Origin: Pseudomonas sp. FP2309
Lineage (GTDB): Bacteria; Pseudomonadota; Gammaproteobacteria; Pseudomonadales; Pseudomonadaceae
Length of the DNA: 64,000 nt
Assembly (NCBI RefSeq): GCF_030687575.1
Contig: NZ_CP117439.1
Span: 2,037,501-2,101,500, forward strand
Direction: 5' to 3'
Shown: one piece after another, positions 10,946 through 19,709 of the stretch
Position numbering within the stretch: the first letter of the stretch is position 1
How the letters are laid out: each line of letters starts with the position of its first letter
The notes under the pieces: generated by a model
Database searches by the model: none
What the model saw: the letters and a program-made list of their open reading frames with translations, nothing else
What the model was told of the DNA's origin: nothing
Made by a program: the position numbers and the translations under genes

Positions 10946-13432
10946 TTAGAAGTTGCCTTTCAAACTCACGGTAAAGTTGCGCGGCTCGCCATAAAAGTTG
11001 CCCCAGGAAGCAGTGCCGACGGTGCTGTAGTAGGTTTTATCAAACAGGTTATTGCCGTTCAACGCCACGGTCCACGTGTCGTCTATGCGATACGCCACGC
11101 GTGCGTTCCACGTCGCGTAACCGGGCTGTTCAAGCTTGATGGTTTGTACGCGGTAATTGCCGCTCTGGGCGTTGACGCCGGTGCCCGCGCTCCATTTCGA
11201 CAACGCGCCGTCGAGTTGATAATCACCCCACAGACGCAGCATGTGGCGGGGCACATAGGTGTTGGAAACACCGCCTTCCTTTGCCACATCGATGGTGCTC
11301 AGTGACTTGGTCTGGGTGTAGGTGTAGCCGCCGAACAGTTGCAGGCGCTCGAGCAGTTCACCACTGACTTCGGCTTCCACCCCCTGGGCGCGCACCTTGC
11401 CTTTGTCGGTGTAGCAATAGCCATCGGCGGAGGTCGCGCATTGGGTGGTGTAGTCGGATTCGGCGCCATTTTTCTCGACGGAGCGGAACAGGGCCAGGGA
11501 GCTGTTTAGGCGCCCATCGAACCATTCGCCCTTGATGCCCAGCTCATAGTTGTCACCGATTTTCGGCTTGAGCGCGGCGCCGTCGACGGTGGCGTAGGAG
11601 CTTTGTGGCTGGAAGATATCCGCATAGCTGGCGTACACCGACAGGTGCTCGTCGAGGTCATAGATCAGCGCGGCAAACGGCGTGACCTCGCCGGTTTCCC
11701 TGGTGCGTGCGTCCTGCACCGCCCATTCGCCCCAGGCCAGATTATTGGACTGGCGACGGTTCTCATACCAGCTCACGCGGCTGCCCACGATCAGCATCAA
11801 CGGTTCCGCCAGGCGCAGGCGCAAGGTGGCATAGGTGCCGTATTGGGTGGCGGTTTCCTTGACCGTGCCGCCGCGGTACATGTTCGGCCAGAAGCTGCTG
11901 TTGGCCGGTTCCGGGAAGTGGTGGTTGGGGTTATAGATGCTCTGGCGCAAGGCAAGACTCTGGATCGCGTACACGTCGTCCTGGGTACCCCGGCTGCCGT
12001 TGGCGCCAAGGATCAGCTCGTGTTCCAGGCCGAAGGCTTGGAACTTGCCGTCGACGTAGGCGTCCAGGCCGAAGTCCTTGTGGTCGTAGTCCATCAATGC
12101 AGCGTAGGAGCCGGCCGTGGGTGCCGGGTTGCCGTAGGCAATGGTGCCTTCGCTGGCGGCGTACTTGGTGTCTTGCAGGTTGCGGCTGTGCACGGCCGCC
12201 ACCTTGAGTTTCCAGTCATCGTTGAACTGATGGGTGAGGTCGGCGAAGAACGTGGCGCGACGGCTTTGCCAGTCGTTCCAGGACTGGCCCAGGCAGGTGG
12301 AGCGGCTGAGGTTGGCGCTTTTGCCGTCGGCGTAGCGCGGCAGACCGCCCCAGCACGGGGTGGCGTCCACATCTTCGTAGCTGGCACCGACGCCCAGGGT
12401 GGTCTCGGGGCTCAGGTCAATGTCCAGCGCGCCGTAGAACGCCTGGTCCTGACGCTTTTGGATGTCCATGTAGGAACCGCGATGCTGCTGGCTGATCGCC
12501 GCGCGTCCGCGCACCGTGCCGCTGTCATTGAGCGGGCCACCGGTGTCGACGTCGGCGCGGTAGTTGTCCCAGGTCCCGGCGGACAGCGAAAGGCTGGTGG
12601 TGGGCTTGGCCTGGGGCCGCTTGCGCACGAAGTTCACCGCGCCGCTGGCGGTGCCCGCGCCCTTGAGCATCCCGGCGGCGCCTTTGAGCACTTCGACGCG
12701 GTCGTAGATCGCCATGTTGGCGCTGAAACTGTCGGCTTGAACGTAGTCCTTGCCCATGTCCAGCGGCACACCGTCGTACTGGTACTGGCCGAGCATCTTG
12801 AACCCACGGGAATAGAAATACTTGCCGCCCATGGGCGATGCGTAGGTGGTGATACCAGGTGTGCGCTCCATTACGTCGTCGATGGTGGTGAGCTGCTGGT
12901 CGTCCATCAATTGGCGGGTGATCACGCTGACCGATTGCGGCGTCTCTCGCAGGCTGTGTTCACCTTTGCCGATGGTTACCGCGCCGGTGGTGTAGGAACC
13001 GGTGCCGTCGGTGGTGGCGCCCAGGCGTTCGCCGGTGACCATCGTCGCGCCCAGGTTCAGTGCACCGGTATCGGCCACTTGCGGTAACAGCAGCCAGGTG
13101 CTGTTGCCCTGACGCTGGGCTTGCAGGCCCTGGCCACGCAGCAGTTGGCCAAGGGCCTGTTCGCGGTCGAAGCGGCCGCTCAGGCCTGGGCTGGTCTTGC
13201 CCGCGACGCTGGTGGCGTCGTACGACAGGCTGATGCCGGCCTGGCGGGCGAACTGGTCCAGTGCATGGGCGAGGGCGCCGGCGGCGATGTTCCAGTCGTG
13301 GGCCTGGGTATCGCTGGCCGTGTTGTCAGCCAGCACGACCGTCGGCGCGGCCGCGCCACTGAGGCAGGCACCGAGCACCGCGGCCTGTACCGCGCGCTTG
13401 AAGGGGGAACGTTGGGAGGGGAACGCTTGCAT
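10946..13432 (-). CDS. TonB-dependent siderophore receptor with N-terminal signalling (STN) domain
   Basis: An 828-residue outer-membrane receptor of the FpvA/FecA transducer kind. Residues about 1-35 are the signal peptide. Residues 45-115 form the STN domain (IAAGALAHALDQFARQAGISL), which contacts the FecR anti-sigma factor. A TonB box and plug domain follow (RETPQSVSVITRQLMDD, VEVLKGAAGMLKGAG), then the 22-strand barrel ending in a terminal Phe. A cysteine pair, CWGG and TCLGQ, sits in an extracellular loop. Transcribed after fecI-fecR homologues, it should import a ferric siderophore and report it to the sigma factor. The ligand cannot be read from sequence. AGGAG lies 12 bp before the ATG. 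Confidence 0.93.
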   Translation of the reverse strand: MQAFPSQRSPFKRAVQAAVLGACLSGAAAPTVVLADNTASDTQAHDWNIAAGALAHALDQFARQAGISLSYDATSVAGKTSPGLSGRFDREQALGQLLRGQGLQAQRQGNSTWLLLPQVADTGALNLGATMVTGERLGATTDGTGSYTTGAVTIGKGEHSLRETPQSVSVITRQLMDDQQLTTIDDVMERTPGITTYASPMGGKYFYSRGFKMLGQYQYDGVPLDMGKDYVQADSFSANMAIYDRVEVLKGAAGMLKGAGTASGAVNFVRKRPQAKPTTSLSLSAGTWDNYRADVDTGGPLNDSGTVRGRAAISQQHRGSYMDIQKRQDQAFYGALDIDLSPETTLGVGASYEDVDATPCWGGLPRYADGKSANLSRSTCLGQSWNDWQSRRATFFADLTHQFNDDWKLKVAAVHSRNLQDTKYAASEGTIAYGNPAPTAGSYAALMDYDHKDFGLDAYVDGKFQAFGLEHELILGANGSRGTQDDVYAIQSLALRQSIYNPNHHFPEPANSSFWPNMYRGGTVKETATQYGTYATLRLRLAEPLMLIVGSRVSWYENRRQSNNLAWGEWAVQDARTRETGEVTPFAALIYDLDEHLSVYASYADIFQPQSSYATVDGAALKPKIGDNYELGIKGEWFDGRLNSSLALFRSVEKNGAESDYTTQCATSADGYCYTDKGKVRAQGVEAEVSGELLERLQLFGGYTYTQTKSLSTIDVAKEGGVSNTYVPRHMLRLWGDYQLDGALSKWSAGTGVNAQSGNYRVQTIKLEQPGYATWNARVAYRIDDTWTVALNGNNLFDKTYYSTVGTASWGNFYGEPRNFTVSLKGNF

Positions 13433-13536
13433 GACCGCGGGATGCTCCTGAAGGAAGTGAACAGAACTGGCCTGTTGATCGGCCTTTCCTTACAGGTCGA
13501 ACGGCAATGCGAATTCACCTCATTTATTTTTCGCGT

Positions 13537-14487
13537 TCATACGCGCGCTGAAACGCTCACCCAATAACGGCTGCGGTACGTCACATCAAGCTTCAGGGAG
13601 TGCGCCACCAGGGTGAGCACTTGATCAGTGTCGTCCAACTGATAAGTGCCCGATACGCATAACCCGGCCACCGCTTCGCTGCAGCGCAGCACGCCATTGC
13701 GATAACGGCTCAGCTCGGCGAGGAAGTCATCCAGGCGCATGTTTTGCGCGCTGATCACCCCGTCGCTCCAGGCCCAGGGGTCCAGGCCGTTGGCGGCGGG
13801 AGGGCGGATGCCGTTGCGGTCGAACACCACCTGCTCGCCTGGATTGATCACCTGACGCGCGCCGGCGTCTGGGCGATCGGCAAACAGCGCCACACGGCCC
13901 TGTTGCACGGCCAGTAACGTGCCCTGGGCGTCTTCGCGCACCAGAAAGCGCGTGTCGAGGCCGTGCAGGTAACCGTCACGCGTCTTGACCCAGAAAGGCC
14001 TGCGGTCGGCACCGGTATTCACCAGGATTTCACCCTGGCGCAGTTGCACCAGGCGTCGCTCCTGATTGAACGCGGTATCGAGGGCGGTGGCGCTGTTGAG
14101 CTGGACCGTGCTGCCGTCGTTCAACGTCACCAGACGCCGTTCACCGGTGACGGTACGGTAATCGGCCATCAGGGCCGGCAGCGGCGTGTAGTCGCGGCCG
14201 AGCCAGGTCAAGCCCGCCGCACCGGCCACCAGCCCCAGCAATTTCAAGCCTTCACGACGGCTGATGCGTTGACGCGCACCGCGCAGGGTATGGCGCCCGA
14301 CCTGCGCCGGCAGTTGGCTGAAATCATCGTTCATCGTCGCCACCCGCTGCCACACCTGCTCGTGTTCGGCGCTGGTGTGCAACCAACGGTCGAATGCTGC
14401 AGTGCTGGCGTCGTCGGCGACATTGAAGCGCAGAGTGATCATCCACTGGATTGCCTGGTCCACCAGGCGCGGATCAAAGTTCGACAT
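13537..14487 (-). CDS. FecR-family anti-sigma / sigma regulator
   Basis: A 316-residue inner-membrane regulator. The N-terminal DUF4880 domain (QAIQWMITLRF, FDRWLHTSAEHEQVW) binds the ECF sigma factor. A membrane segment lies around GLKLLGLVAGAAGLTWL. The periplasmic FecR domain (ERRLVTLNDGSTVQLNSATAL, here given by its core LNDGSTVQLNSATAL) follows, then a C-terminal secretin-like domain for the STN contact. The ATG at 14487 overlaps the end of the sigma gene by 14 bp, showing translational coupling. Confidence 0.9.
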   Translation of the reverse strand: MSNFDPRLVDQAIQWMITLRFNVADDASTAAFDRWLHTSAEHEQVWQRVATMNDDFSQLPAQVGRHTLRGARQRISRREGLKLLGLVAGAAGLTWLGRDYTPLPALMADYRTVTGERRLVTLNDGSTVQLNSATALDTAFNQERRLVQLRQGEILVNTGADRRPFWVKTRDGYLHGLDTRFLVREDAQGTLLAVQQGRVALFADRPDAGARQVINPGEQVVFDRNGIRPPAANGLDPWAWSDGVISAQNMRLDDFLAELSRYRNGVLRCSEAVAGLCVSGTYQLDDTDQVLTLVAHSLKLDVTYRSRYWVSVSARV

Positions 14488-14989
14488 AGCGCAACCGATA
14501 GCAAGCATGAAGTGCCTTGGACAGGTCACGTTCTACCGTCGCCTTGGACACATCCAGGCGCTCGGCGATCTGCGCGCAGGTCAGGCCGTCCAGTTGTGCG
14601 AGCAGGAACGCCTCCCGCACGCGCGGCTTGAGCTGGTCGAGCAGGCGGTCGATACGTTCCAGGCTGTCGAGGATCAGCCGCCGCGTTTCTTCCGACGGCA
14701 CCTCGATTTCAGGAAAATGCGCGAGGCTTTCGAGATAGGCGCGTTCCAGTTCCCGACGCCGGTAGTGGTCAATCATGAGGCTGCGCGCGATGGTGCTCAG
14801 GTAGGCACGTGGCTGCTGCAAGGTCTGCTGCTTGCGCGCATTGAGCAGGCGCACGAAGGTTTCCTGGGCCAGGTCGGCGGCATGTTCACGGCAACCGGTG
14901 CGGCGGTTCAACCAACTGCGCAGCCAGGCGTGATGGGCATGGTACAGCTGGCCGATAGCGGCATGGTCCAGTGGGGGATCGCTCGACAT
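14474..14989 (-). CDS. ECF sigma factor, FecI type
   Basis: A 171-residue extracytoplasmic-function sigma factor. Region 2 (DLAQETFVRLL, RAYLSTIARSLMIDHYRR) and region 4 (FLLAQLDGLTCAQIAERLDVSKATVERDL) are clear. The ATG at 14989 has AGGA 6 bp upstream; an ATG two codons earlier overlaps that site and is less likely. It heads a sigma-FecR-receptor unit on the minus strand. A Fur-box-like element lies about 30 bp upstream, consistent with iron repression. Confidence 0.92.
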   Translation of the reverse strand: MSSDPPLDHAAIGQLYHAHHAWLRSWLNRRTGCREHAADLAQETFVRLLNARKQQTLQQPRAYLSTIARSLMIDHYRRRELERAYLESLAHFPEIEVPSEETRRLILDSLERIDRLLDQLKPRVREAFLLAQLDGLTCAQIAERLDVSKATVERDLSKALHACYRLRYVEL

Positions 14990-15016
14990 GGGCATCCTGG
15001 CGCAGCAGTCTTAATT

Positions 15017-15035
15017 GATAATGTTTCGCATTCTA
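15017..15035 (-). promoter_or_regulatory. Fur-box-like operator upstream of the ECF sigma gene
   Basis: GATAATG at 15017-15023 is the exact left half of the 19-bp Fur consensus. The right half keeps CATT, giving about 13 of 19 matches. It lies 28-46 bp before the sigma gene start, where a promoter is expected. Confidence 0.6.
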
Positions 15036-15121
15036 GTCGCTGCGCAGGGCGGGGGCCAGCATCATTTTTGGGGTGCGTGGGGTGATCATGTTGCGCCGCG
15101 ACGGGCCAGGGGGAGGGGGTG

Positions 15122-15143
15122 TGTGGCGAGCCCGCTCGCCACA
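15122..15143. repeat. REP-type palindrome
   Basis: Perfect 10-bp arms TGTGGCGAGC and GCTCGCCACA are separated by 2 bp. This is the core of a common intergenic REP family in the P. fluorescens group. It lies just after the stop of the isonitrile hydratase-like gene. Confidence 0.75.
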
Positions 15144-15164
15144 GCTACAGTCACATCGGTTGCA

Positions 15165-15845
15165 TCAGCCCAGGCGCGCAGCCGCCCGTGCGGTGATTTC
15201 ACCGCGCACCTTGCGCGAGTCCACCGTGCGTTTTTTCGCCTCTTCCAGCACATGCGCGGGCGCCGTCTGCGGGCTGCCCGCGTCAAACGGCGGCGCCGGT
15301 GCGTATTCGATCTGCAACTGCACCAACTGCGCCGCCGCTTCGCTGTACAGCTCTGCCGCCAGCACCAGGGCGAAATCAATGCCTGCGGTGATCCCGCCGC
15401 CGGTAAACAGGTTGCCGTCACGTACCACGCGCTCCTGCACCGGGATGGCGCCGAGCGGCGCGAGCATGTCGTGATAAGCCCAGTGGGTGGTGGCCTTGCG
15501 GCCGCGCAACAAACCTGCGGCGCCGAGCACCAGCGAGCCGGTGCACACCGACGTCACATAGCGCGCGGTCTGGGCCTGGGCTTTGAGAAAGTCGAGGGTG
15601 TGCGGGTCTTCCATCAACGCACCCACCCCGGAACCGCCGGGCACGCACAGCACATCCAGGTTCGGGCAGTCGGCATAAGTCGTGGTTGGGGTGAACACCA
15701 GACCGGTGCTGGAGGTGACGGGCGCCAGGTCTTTCCACACCAGGTGCAACTTCACATCCGGCAGCGAACCCAGCACGTCATAAGGGCCGGTCAGGTCCAG
15801 TTGCTGGATGCCGGGAAACAACACAAAGCCGATCTGCAAGGTCAT
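15165..15845 (-). CDS. inhA: DJ-1/PfpI family, isonitrile hydratase-like
   Basis: A 226-residue DJ-1/PfpI protein closely matching the Pseudomonas isonitrile hydratase (InhA), which converts isonitriles to N-substituted formamides. The three residues known to matter in InhA fall at the same numbers here: D17 (LDLTGPYDV), nucleophile C101 in TSVCTGSLVLG and T102. GGAG lies 8 bp before the ATG at 15845. It is divergent from a GlxA-type regulator that itself contains a DJ-1 fold, with a 90-bp shared control region. The identification rests on family memory; a generic DJ-1 hydrolase is the alternative. Confidence 0.8.
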   Translation of the reverse strand: MTLQIGFVLFPGIQQLDLTGPYDVLGSLPDVKLHLVWKDLAPVTSSTGLVFTPTTTYADCPNLDVLCVPGGSGVGALMEDPHTLDFLKAQAQTARYVTSVCTGSLVLGAAGLLRGRKATTHWAYHDMLAPLGAIPVQERVVRDGNLFTGGGITAGIDFALVLAAELYSEAAAQLVQLQIEYAPAPPFDAGSPQTAPAHVLEEAKKRTVDSRKVRGEITARAAARLG

Positions 15846-15935
15846 CAATGACGCTCCAATAAAGGGGTGGACGGCTCCACTCTAGAGGCCTAGTCTTTGG
15901 CGAATACGCCATTGAACCCACCAATCACGCCAACC

Positions 15936-16904
15936 ATGTCCAGAATCGTCCACGTCCTTGCTTTCGATAATGTTCAAGTGCTCGACGTGACCGGGCCGCT
16001 GCAGGTGTTCGCCTCCGCCAACGACCTGGCCCGCCAGCGCGGCCAGCCATTGCCGTACGCGGTCTCGGTGATTGCGGCGCAAACGGAACCGGTGATGACC
16101 TCCGCCGGCCTGGCGCTGGTGGCCGAGCCTTTGCCCGCCGCCGATGCGCCGTGCGACACCCTGGTGATTGCCGGCGGCTGGGGCGTTTACGGCGCCGCCG
16201 AAGACCTGGCGCTGGTGGACTGGGTGCGCGAAAAAGCCCGGCACACCCGGCGCATGACCTCGGTGTGTACCGGCGCATTCCTGCTGGCCGCCAGCGGCAT
16301 GCTCGACGGCTGTCGCGTGGCCACTCACTGGACGCGCTGTGAAGAACTGGCGCGCAAGTTTCCCGCGCTGACGGTGGAGTCCAACCCGATCTTTATCCAG
16401 CAAGGCGCCGTGTGGACGTCGGCCGGGGTCACTGCGGGCATCGACCTGTGCCTGGCCCTGGTGGAGCAAGACCTGGGCGGCGCGGTGGCGTTGGAAGTGG
16501 CGCGGCACCTGGTGGTGTTTCTCAAGCGCCCTGGTGGCCAGTCGCAGTTCAGCGTCACGTTGTCCCTGCAAAAAGGGGACAGCCGCTTCGCTGAACTTCA
16601 CGCCTGGATCGCCGAACACCTCAGCCTGGACCTGAACATTTCGACCCTGGCGGCCCAGGTCGGCATGAGTGAGCGCAGTTTCGTGCGCCACTACCGCGCT
16701 GAAACCGGCCAGACCCCGGCCCGCGCCGTCGAACTGATCCGCGTCGAGACCGCGCGCCGGCAGTTGGCGCACAGCAACACGTCGATCAAACGCATCGCCG
16801 TGCAGTGTGGCTTTGGCTGTGAAGAAACCCTGCGGCGCAGCTTCCTGCGGGCTTTGGCGGTGACGCCCCAGGCTTACCGTGAACGCTTTTCGCCAGTGTC
16901 ATAG
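15936..16904 (+). CDS. GlxA-family transcriptional regulator (DJ-1/PfpI domain + AraC HTH)
   Basis: A 322-residue regulator. Residues 1-190 are a DJ-1/PfpI-like ligand domain (VLDVTGPLQVFASAND; MTSVCTGAFLLAASG keeps the nucleophile-elbow cysteine). Residues 215-320 are an AraC-type double helix-turn-helix (LAAQVGMSERSFVRHYRAE, then RIAVQCGFGCEETLRRSF). The ATG at 15936 starts at the normal family N-terminus; the ribosome site is weak. It is divergent from the isonitrile hydratase-like gene, which it probably controls. Its 3' end overlaps the convergent hydrolase gene by 31 bp. Confidence 0.9.
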   Translation: MSRIVHVLAFDNVQVLDVTGPLQVFASANDLARQRGQPLPYAVSVIAAQTEPVMTSAGLALVAEPLPAADAPCDTLVIAGGWGVYGAAEDLALVDWVREKARHTRRMTSVCTGAFLLAASGMLDGCRVATHWTRCEELARKFPALTVESNPIFIQQGAVWTSAGVTAGIDLCLALVEQDLGGAVALEVARHLVVFLKRPGGQSQFSVTLSLQKGDSRFAELHAWIAEHLSLDLNISTLAAQVGMSERSFVRHYRAETGQTPARAVELIRVETARRQLAHSNTSIKRIAVQCGFGCEETLRRSFLRALAVTPQAYRERFSPVS

Positions 16905-17800
16905 GCGAGCAATTCCAACAGTGCCTCAAGGGTGGCGCCGGGCGCCTCCTGAGGAATATTGTGGCCCACGCCGGGCAACACCTGACGCCGGTAGAAGCCG
17001 CTGAAGTGCTGCACATCCTCGTCCACTTCCGACGGCGGACCGACGCCATCATCGGCACCGCACAACGAAATGCTGGGTACCGAGATCAACGGTTGCTCAG
17101 CGAGTTTCTCCTCGATGAACTCAAGTGCCGGGTCGCCGGGCGCATACATGAAGCGATGGCGATAAGAGTGAATCACCACCTCGACGAAATCCGGGTTATC
17201 GAACGACGGCGCCGTGTGCGCATACAGCCCAGGCCCCGCGGCCCACGACGGCGACCACAACGACCACAGCAGCTTGCATAACCCGCGACGGTTGGCGGTC
17301 AAACCCTCCACGCCGCGCGGGGTATGGAAGTAATACTGGTACCACAGGCGGTGTTCCGTCTCCGGCGCGCGCGGGGCGGGCGACTTTGAGATGTCCTGGA
17401 TGTTGTAGCCGTCGCCTGTCACCAACCCACGGACTCGTTGCGGCCACAGCGCCGCGACGATACACGCGGCGCGTCCACCCCAGTCATACCCCGCCAGCAT
17501 GGCGCGCGGGATAGACAGCGCATCCATGAACTCGAGCAGATCCTGCGCCAGCGCCGCCTGTTGCCCGGAACGCATCACCTGATCGTTGATAAAGCGTGTC
17601 GGGCCGTACCCGCGCAAGTAGGGCACCAGCACCCGGTAACCACGCTCGGCGAGCACCGGCGCAATCGAGTCATAGCCGCGCGGGTCATAAGGGAACCCAT
17701 GCAGCAGAATCACCGGCTCGCCGTCGGCAGGGCCATGGGCTTCGTAGGCGATGTCGAGCATCGACGTGCGCACGTAATGCAGCGAGGGAGCGGTGATCAT
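16874..17800 (-). CDS. Alpha/beta hydrolase, epoxide hydrolase/dehalogenase type
   Basis: A 308-residue alpha/beta hydrolase. The oxyanion motif is HGFP at residues 34-37. The nucleophile elbow reads GYDWGG with Asp (D106) instead of Ser, as in epoxide hydrolases and haloalkane/haloacetate dehalogenases. The catalytic His is in GVGHNIPQEAP. A Trp-rich cap (LLWSLWSPSW) sits between. The ATG at 17800 has AGG upstream. It is the last gene of a possible SDR-GH15-hydrolase operon. The substrate is not predictable. Confidence 0.85.
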   Translation of the reverse strand: MITAPSLHYVRTSMLDIAYEAHGPADGEPVILLHGFPYDPRGYDSIAPVLAERGYRVLVPYLRGYGPTRFINDQVMRSGQQAALAQDLLEFMDALSIPRAMLAGYDWGGRAACIVAALWPQRVRGLVTGDGYNIQDISKSPAPRAPETEHRLWYQYYFHTPRGVEGLTANRRGLCKLLWSLWSPSWAAGPGLYAHTAPSFDNPDFVEVVIHSYRHRFMYAPGDPALEFIEEKLAEQPLISVPSISLCGADDGVGPPSEVDEDVQHFSGFYRRQVLPGVGHNIPQEAPGATLEALLELLAYDTGEKRSR

Positions 17801-17882
17801 GAGGGGCGCCTGTCGGTTGGCCAGAAGAATAAACACTCTAGCTCAACATCACGCGGCATCGGTTTTCTAACGGGCGTTCGTC

Positions 17883-19709
17883 TCAAGGTTGCCATACGGT
17901 CTTCTCCCCACTCAACTTGCGGTCCAGAAACGTCGCCGCACTGATCAGTGCCAAATGGCTCAACGCCTGGGGCGTGTTGCCCAGGTGCCGAGCCTGGCTG
18001 TCGAACTCTTCGGCGTACAGCCCCAGCGGGTTGGCGTAGCGCAGCAATTGCTCGAATTCCAGGTGGGCTTTCTCCACCTGGCCGGCGCGGGCCAGGCATT
18101 CGACGTACCAGAACGAGCAGGCGGTGAACGCGCCTTCGGTGCCTTGCAGTCCGTCGATCCGGCTGTCGTCGTTGCGGTAGCGGTACACCATGCCGTCGCG
18201 CACCAGGCTTTTCTGGATCGCTTCCAGCGTACTCAGCCAGCGCGGATCGGTGGCCGCGACGAAGCGCACCAGCGGCATCAACAGCATCGAACCGTCGAGG
18301 GCGGTGCTGCCGATGTGTTGCACAAAGTGCCCGCGCTCTTCGTTCCAGAAGTTGCTCCAGATGTCGGCGTAAATCGCCTGGCGTGTCTGGTCCCAGCGCG
18401 CGAAAGGCGCCGGCAGCGAGCGCTTGGAGGCCAGGCGGATCGCGCGGTCCAGCGCCACCCAGCACATCAGCCGCGAATGCAGGAAGTGGTGCTGCTCGCC
18501 GCGCATTTCCCAGATGCCCACGTCTTTGCTGTTCCACACTTCACACACTTGATCGACCACTTCCACCGTGTGTTTCCAGCCCTCGTGGGAGATGGCTTCG
18601 CCGTACTTGTTGACCAGATACACCGCGTCCATCAACTCGCCGTAGATATCCAGCTGGACCTGGTCGACCGCTTCGTTGCCGATGCGCACCGGCCTGGCAC
18701 CGCCGTGGCCGCTCAGGTGATCCAGGTGGATTTCGGGCAGTTCCTGACGGCCGTCAATACCGTAGAGGATATTGATCTTGAGCGATTGACCGCAGCAGTC
18801 GCTGACCCGGCCCCTGAGCCAACGCATATAAGCGTTGGCTTCTTCGACAAAACCCAGGCGCATGAACGCATAGACCGTAAACGAGGCGTCGCGGATCCAG
18901 GTGTAGCGGTAGTCCCAGTTGCGTTCACCGCCGGGTGATTCCGGCAGGCCGAAAGTGGCGGCGGCGATAATCGCGCCGTGTTTGCGCGAGGTCAGCAGCT
19001 TGAGCGCCAGGGCCGAGCGGTTGACCATTTCGCGCCAGCGCCCGCGGTAATTCGATTGGGCGATCCAGCCGCGCCAGAACTGCAACGTATGGGCCAGCGC
19101 CAGGTCGGTGCCGTTGCTGTCGACGCGCGCATCGTCCTGGCCACCGAGAACGAATTCGGCGCCTTGATCCTGGGTGAGGGTGAAATGGGCCACCGCGGCA
19201 GCGTCTTCAATCTGCAGCGGGTGGCTGCCAGAGAGGCGCAGGCCGGGATGACCTTCGGCGTTGAAGCACACCGCGCCGTGATCGACGCTGGCGTGGGTGG
19301 CGGCACGCGCGTAGTCATGGCGCACCGCACAACGCAGGTGAAAGTCGGCCGTGCCGCTGACCACGCGCACGCGGCGGATCAACAAGGGCAGGTCATCGGG
19401 GGACTCACTGATGGTCAACAGGTCGGTGATCTCCACCACCGCTTCATCGCTCAGCCAGCGGGTTTGCAGCACGTTGGTGTCGGGCAGGTAGATCTGTTCG
19501 CGGCGCGCGTTGGGCAGGTTGGGGGTGAGCTGGAAAGTGCCGGCGTCCGGCGTATCCAGCAGTGCGCAAAAAATCGATGGGCTGTCGAATTCCGGCCAGC
19601 ACAAAAAGTCGATGCTGCCTTTATCGTTCACCAGGGCCGCTGTGCGCATATCACCGATGATGCCGTGCGCATCGATGGCGCTTTGGGGTTCGTTTTTCAA
19701 ATCAACCAT
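17883..19709 (-). CDS. Glycoside hydrolase family 15 protein (glucoamylase/trehalase type)
   Basis: A 608-residue cytoplasmic GH15 enzyme with an N-terminal beta-sandwich (AALVNDKGSIDFLCWPEFDSP, key part GSIDFLCWP) and a C-terminal (alpha/alpha)6 barrel. The barrel carries the hallmark GERNWDYRYTWIRDA and a later GTEGAFTACSFW segment. Family members hydrolyse alpha-glucosidic bonds, including trehalose. No signal peptide is seen. The ATG at 19709 overlaps the stop of the upstream SDR gene by 8 bp, with GGAG 10 bp before it. An in-frame GTG lies two codons upstream. Confidence 0.88.
   Translation of the reverse strand: MVDLKNEPQSAIDAHGIIGDMRTAALVNDKGSIDFLCWPEFDSPSIFCALLDTPDAGTFQLTPNLPNARREQIYLPDTNVLQTRWLSDEAVVEITDLLTISESPDDLPLLIRRVRVVSGTADFHLRCAVRHDYARAATHASVDHGAVCFNAEGHPGLRLSGSHPLQIEDAAAVAHFTLTQDQGAEFVLGGQDDARVDSNGTDLALAHTLQFWRGWIAQSNYRGRWREMVNRSALALKLLTSRKHGAIIAAATFGLPESPGGERNWDYRYTWIRDASFTVYAFMRLGFVEEANAYMRWLRGRVSDCCGQSLKINILYGIDGRQELPEIHLDHLSGHGGARPVRIGNEAVDQVQLDIYGELMDAVYLVNKYGEAISHEGWKHTVEVVDQVCEVWNSKDVGIWEMRGEQHHFLHSRLMCWVALDRAIRLASKRSLPAPFARWDQTRQAIYADIWSNFWNEERGHFVQHIGSTALDGSMLLMPLVRFVAATDPRWLSTLEAIQKSLVRDGMVYRYRNDDSRIDGLQGTEGAFTACSFWYVECLARAGQVEKAHLEFEQLLRYANPLGLYAEEFDSQARHLGNTPQALSHLALISAATFLDRKLSGEKTVWQP

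Noticed and set aside
11603..13087. Long plus-strand open frame opposite the TonB receptor
   Set aside because: It is a mirror of the receptor's GC-rich codons, has no ribosome site or recognisable domain, and the minus-strand gene is unmistakable.
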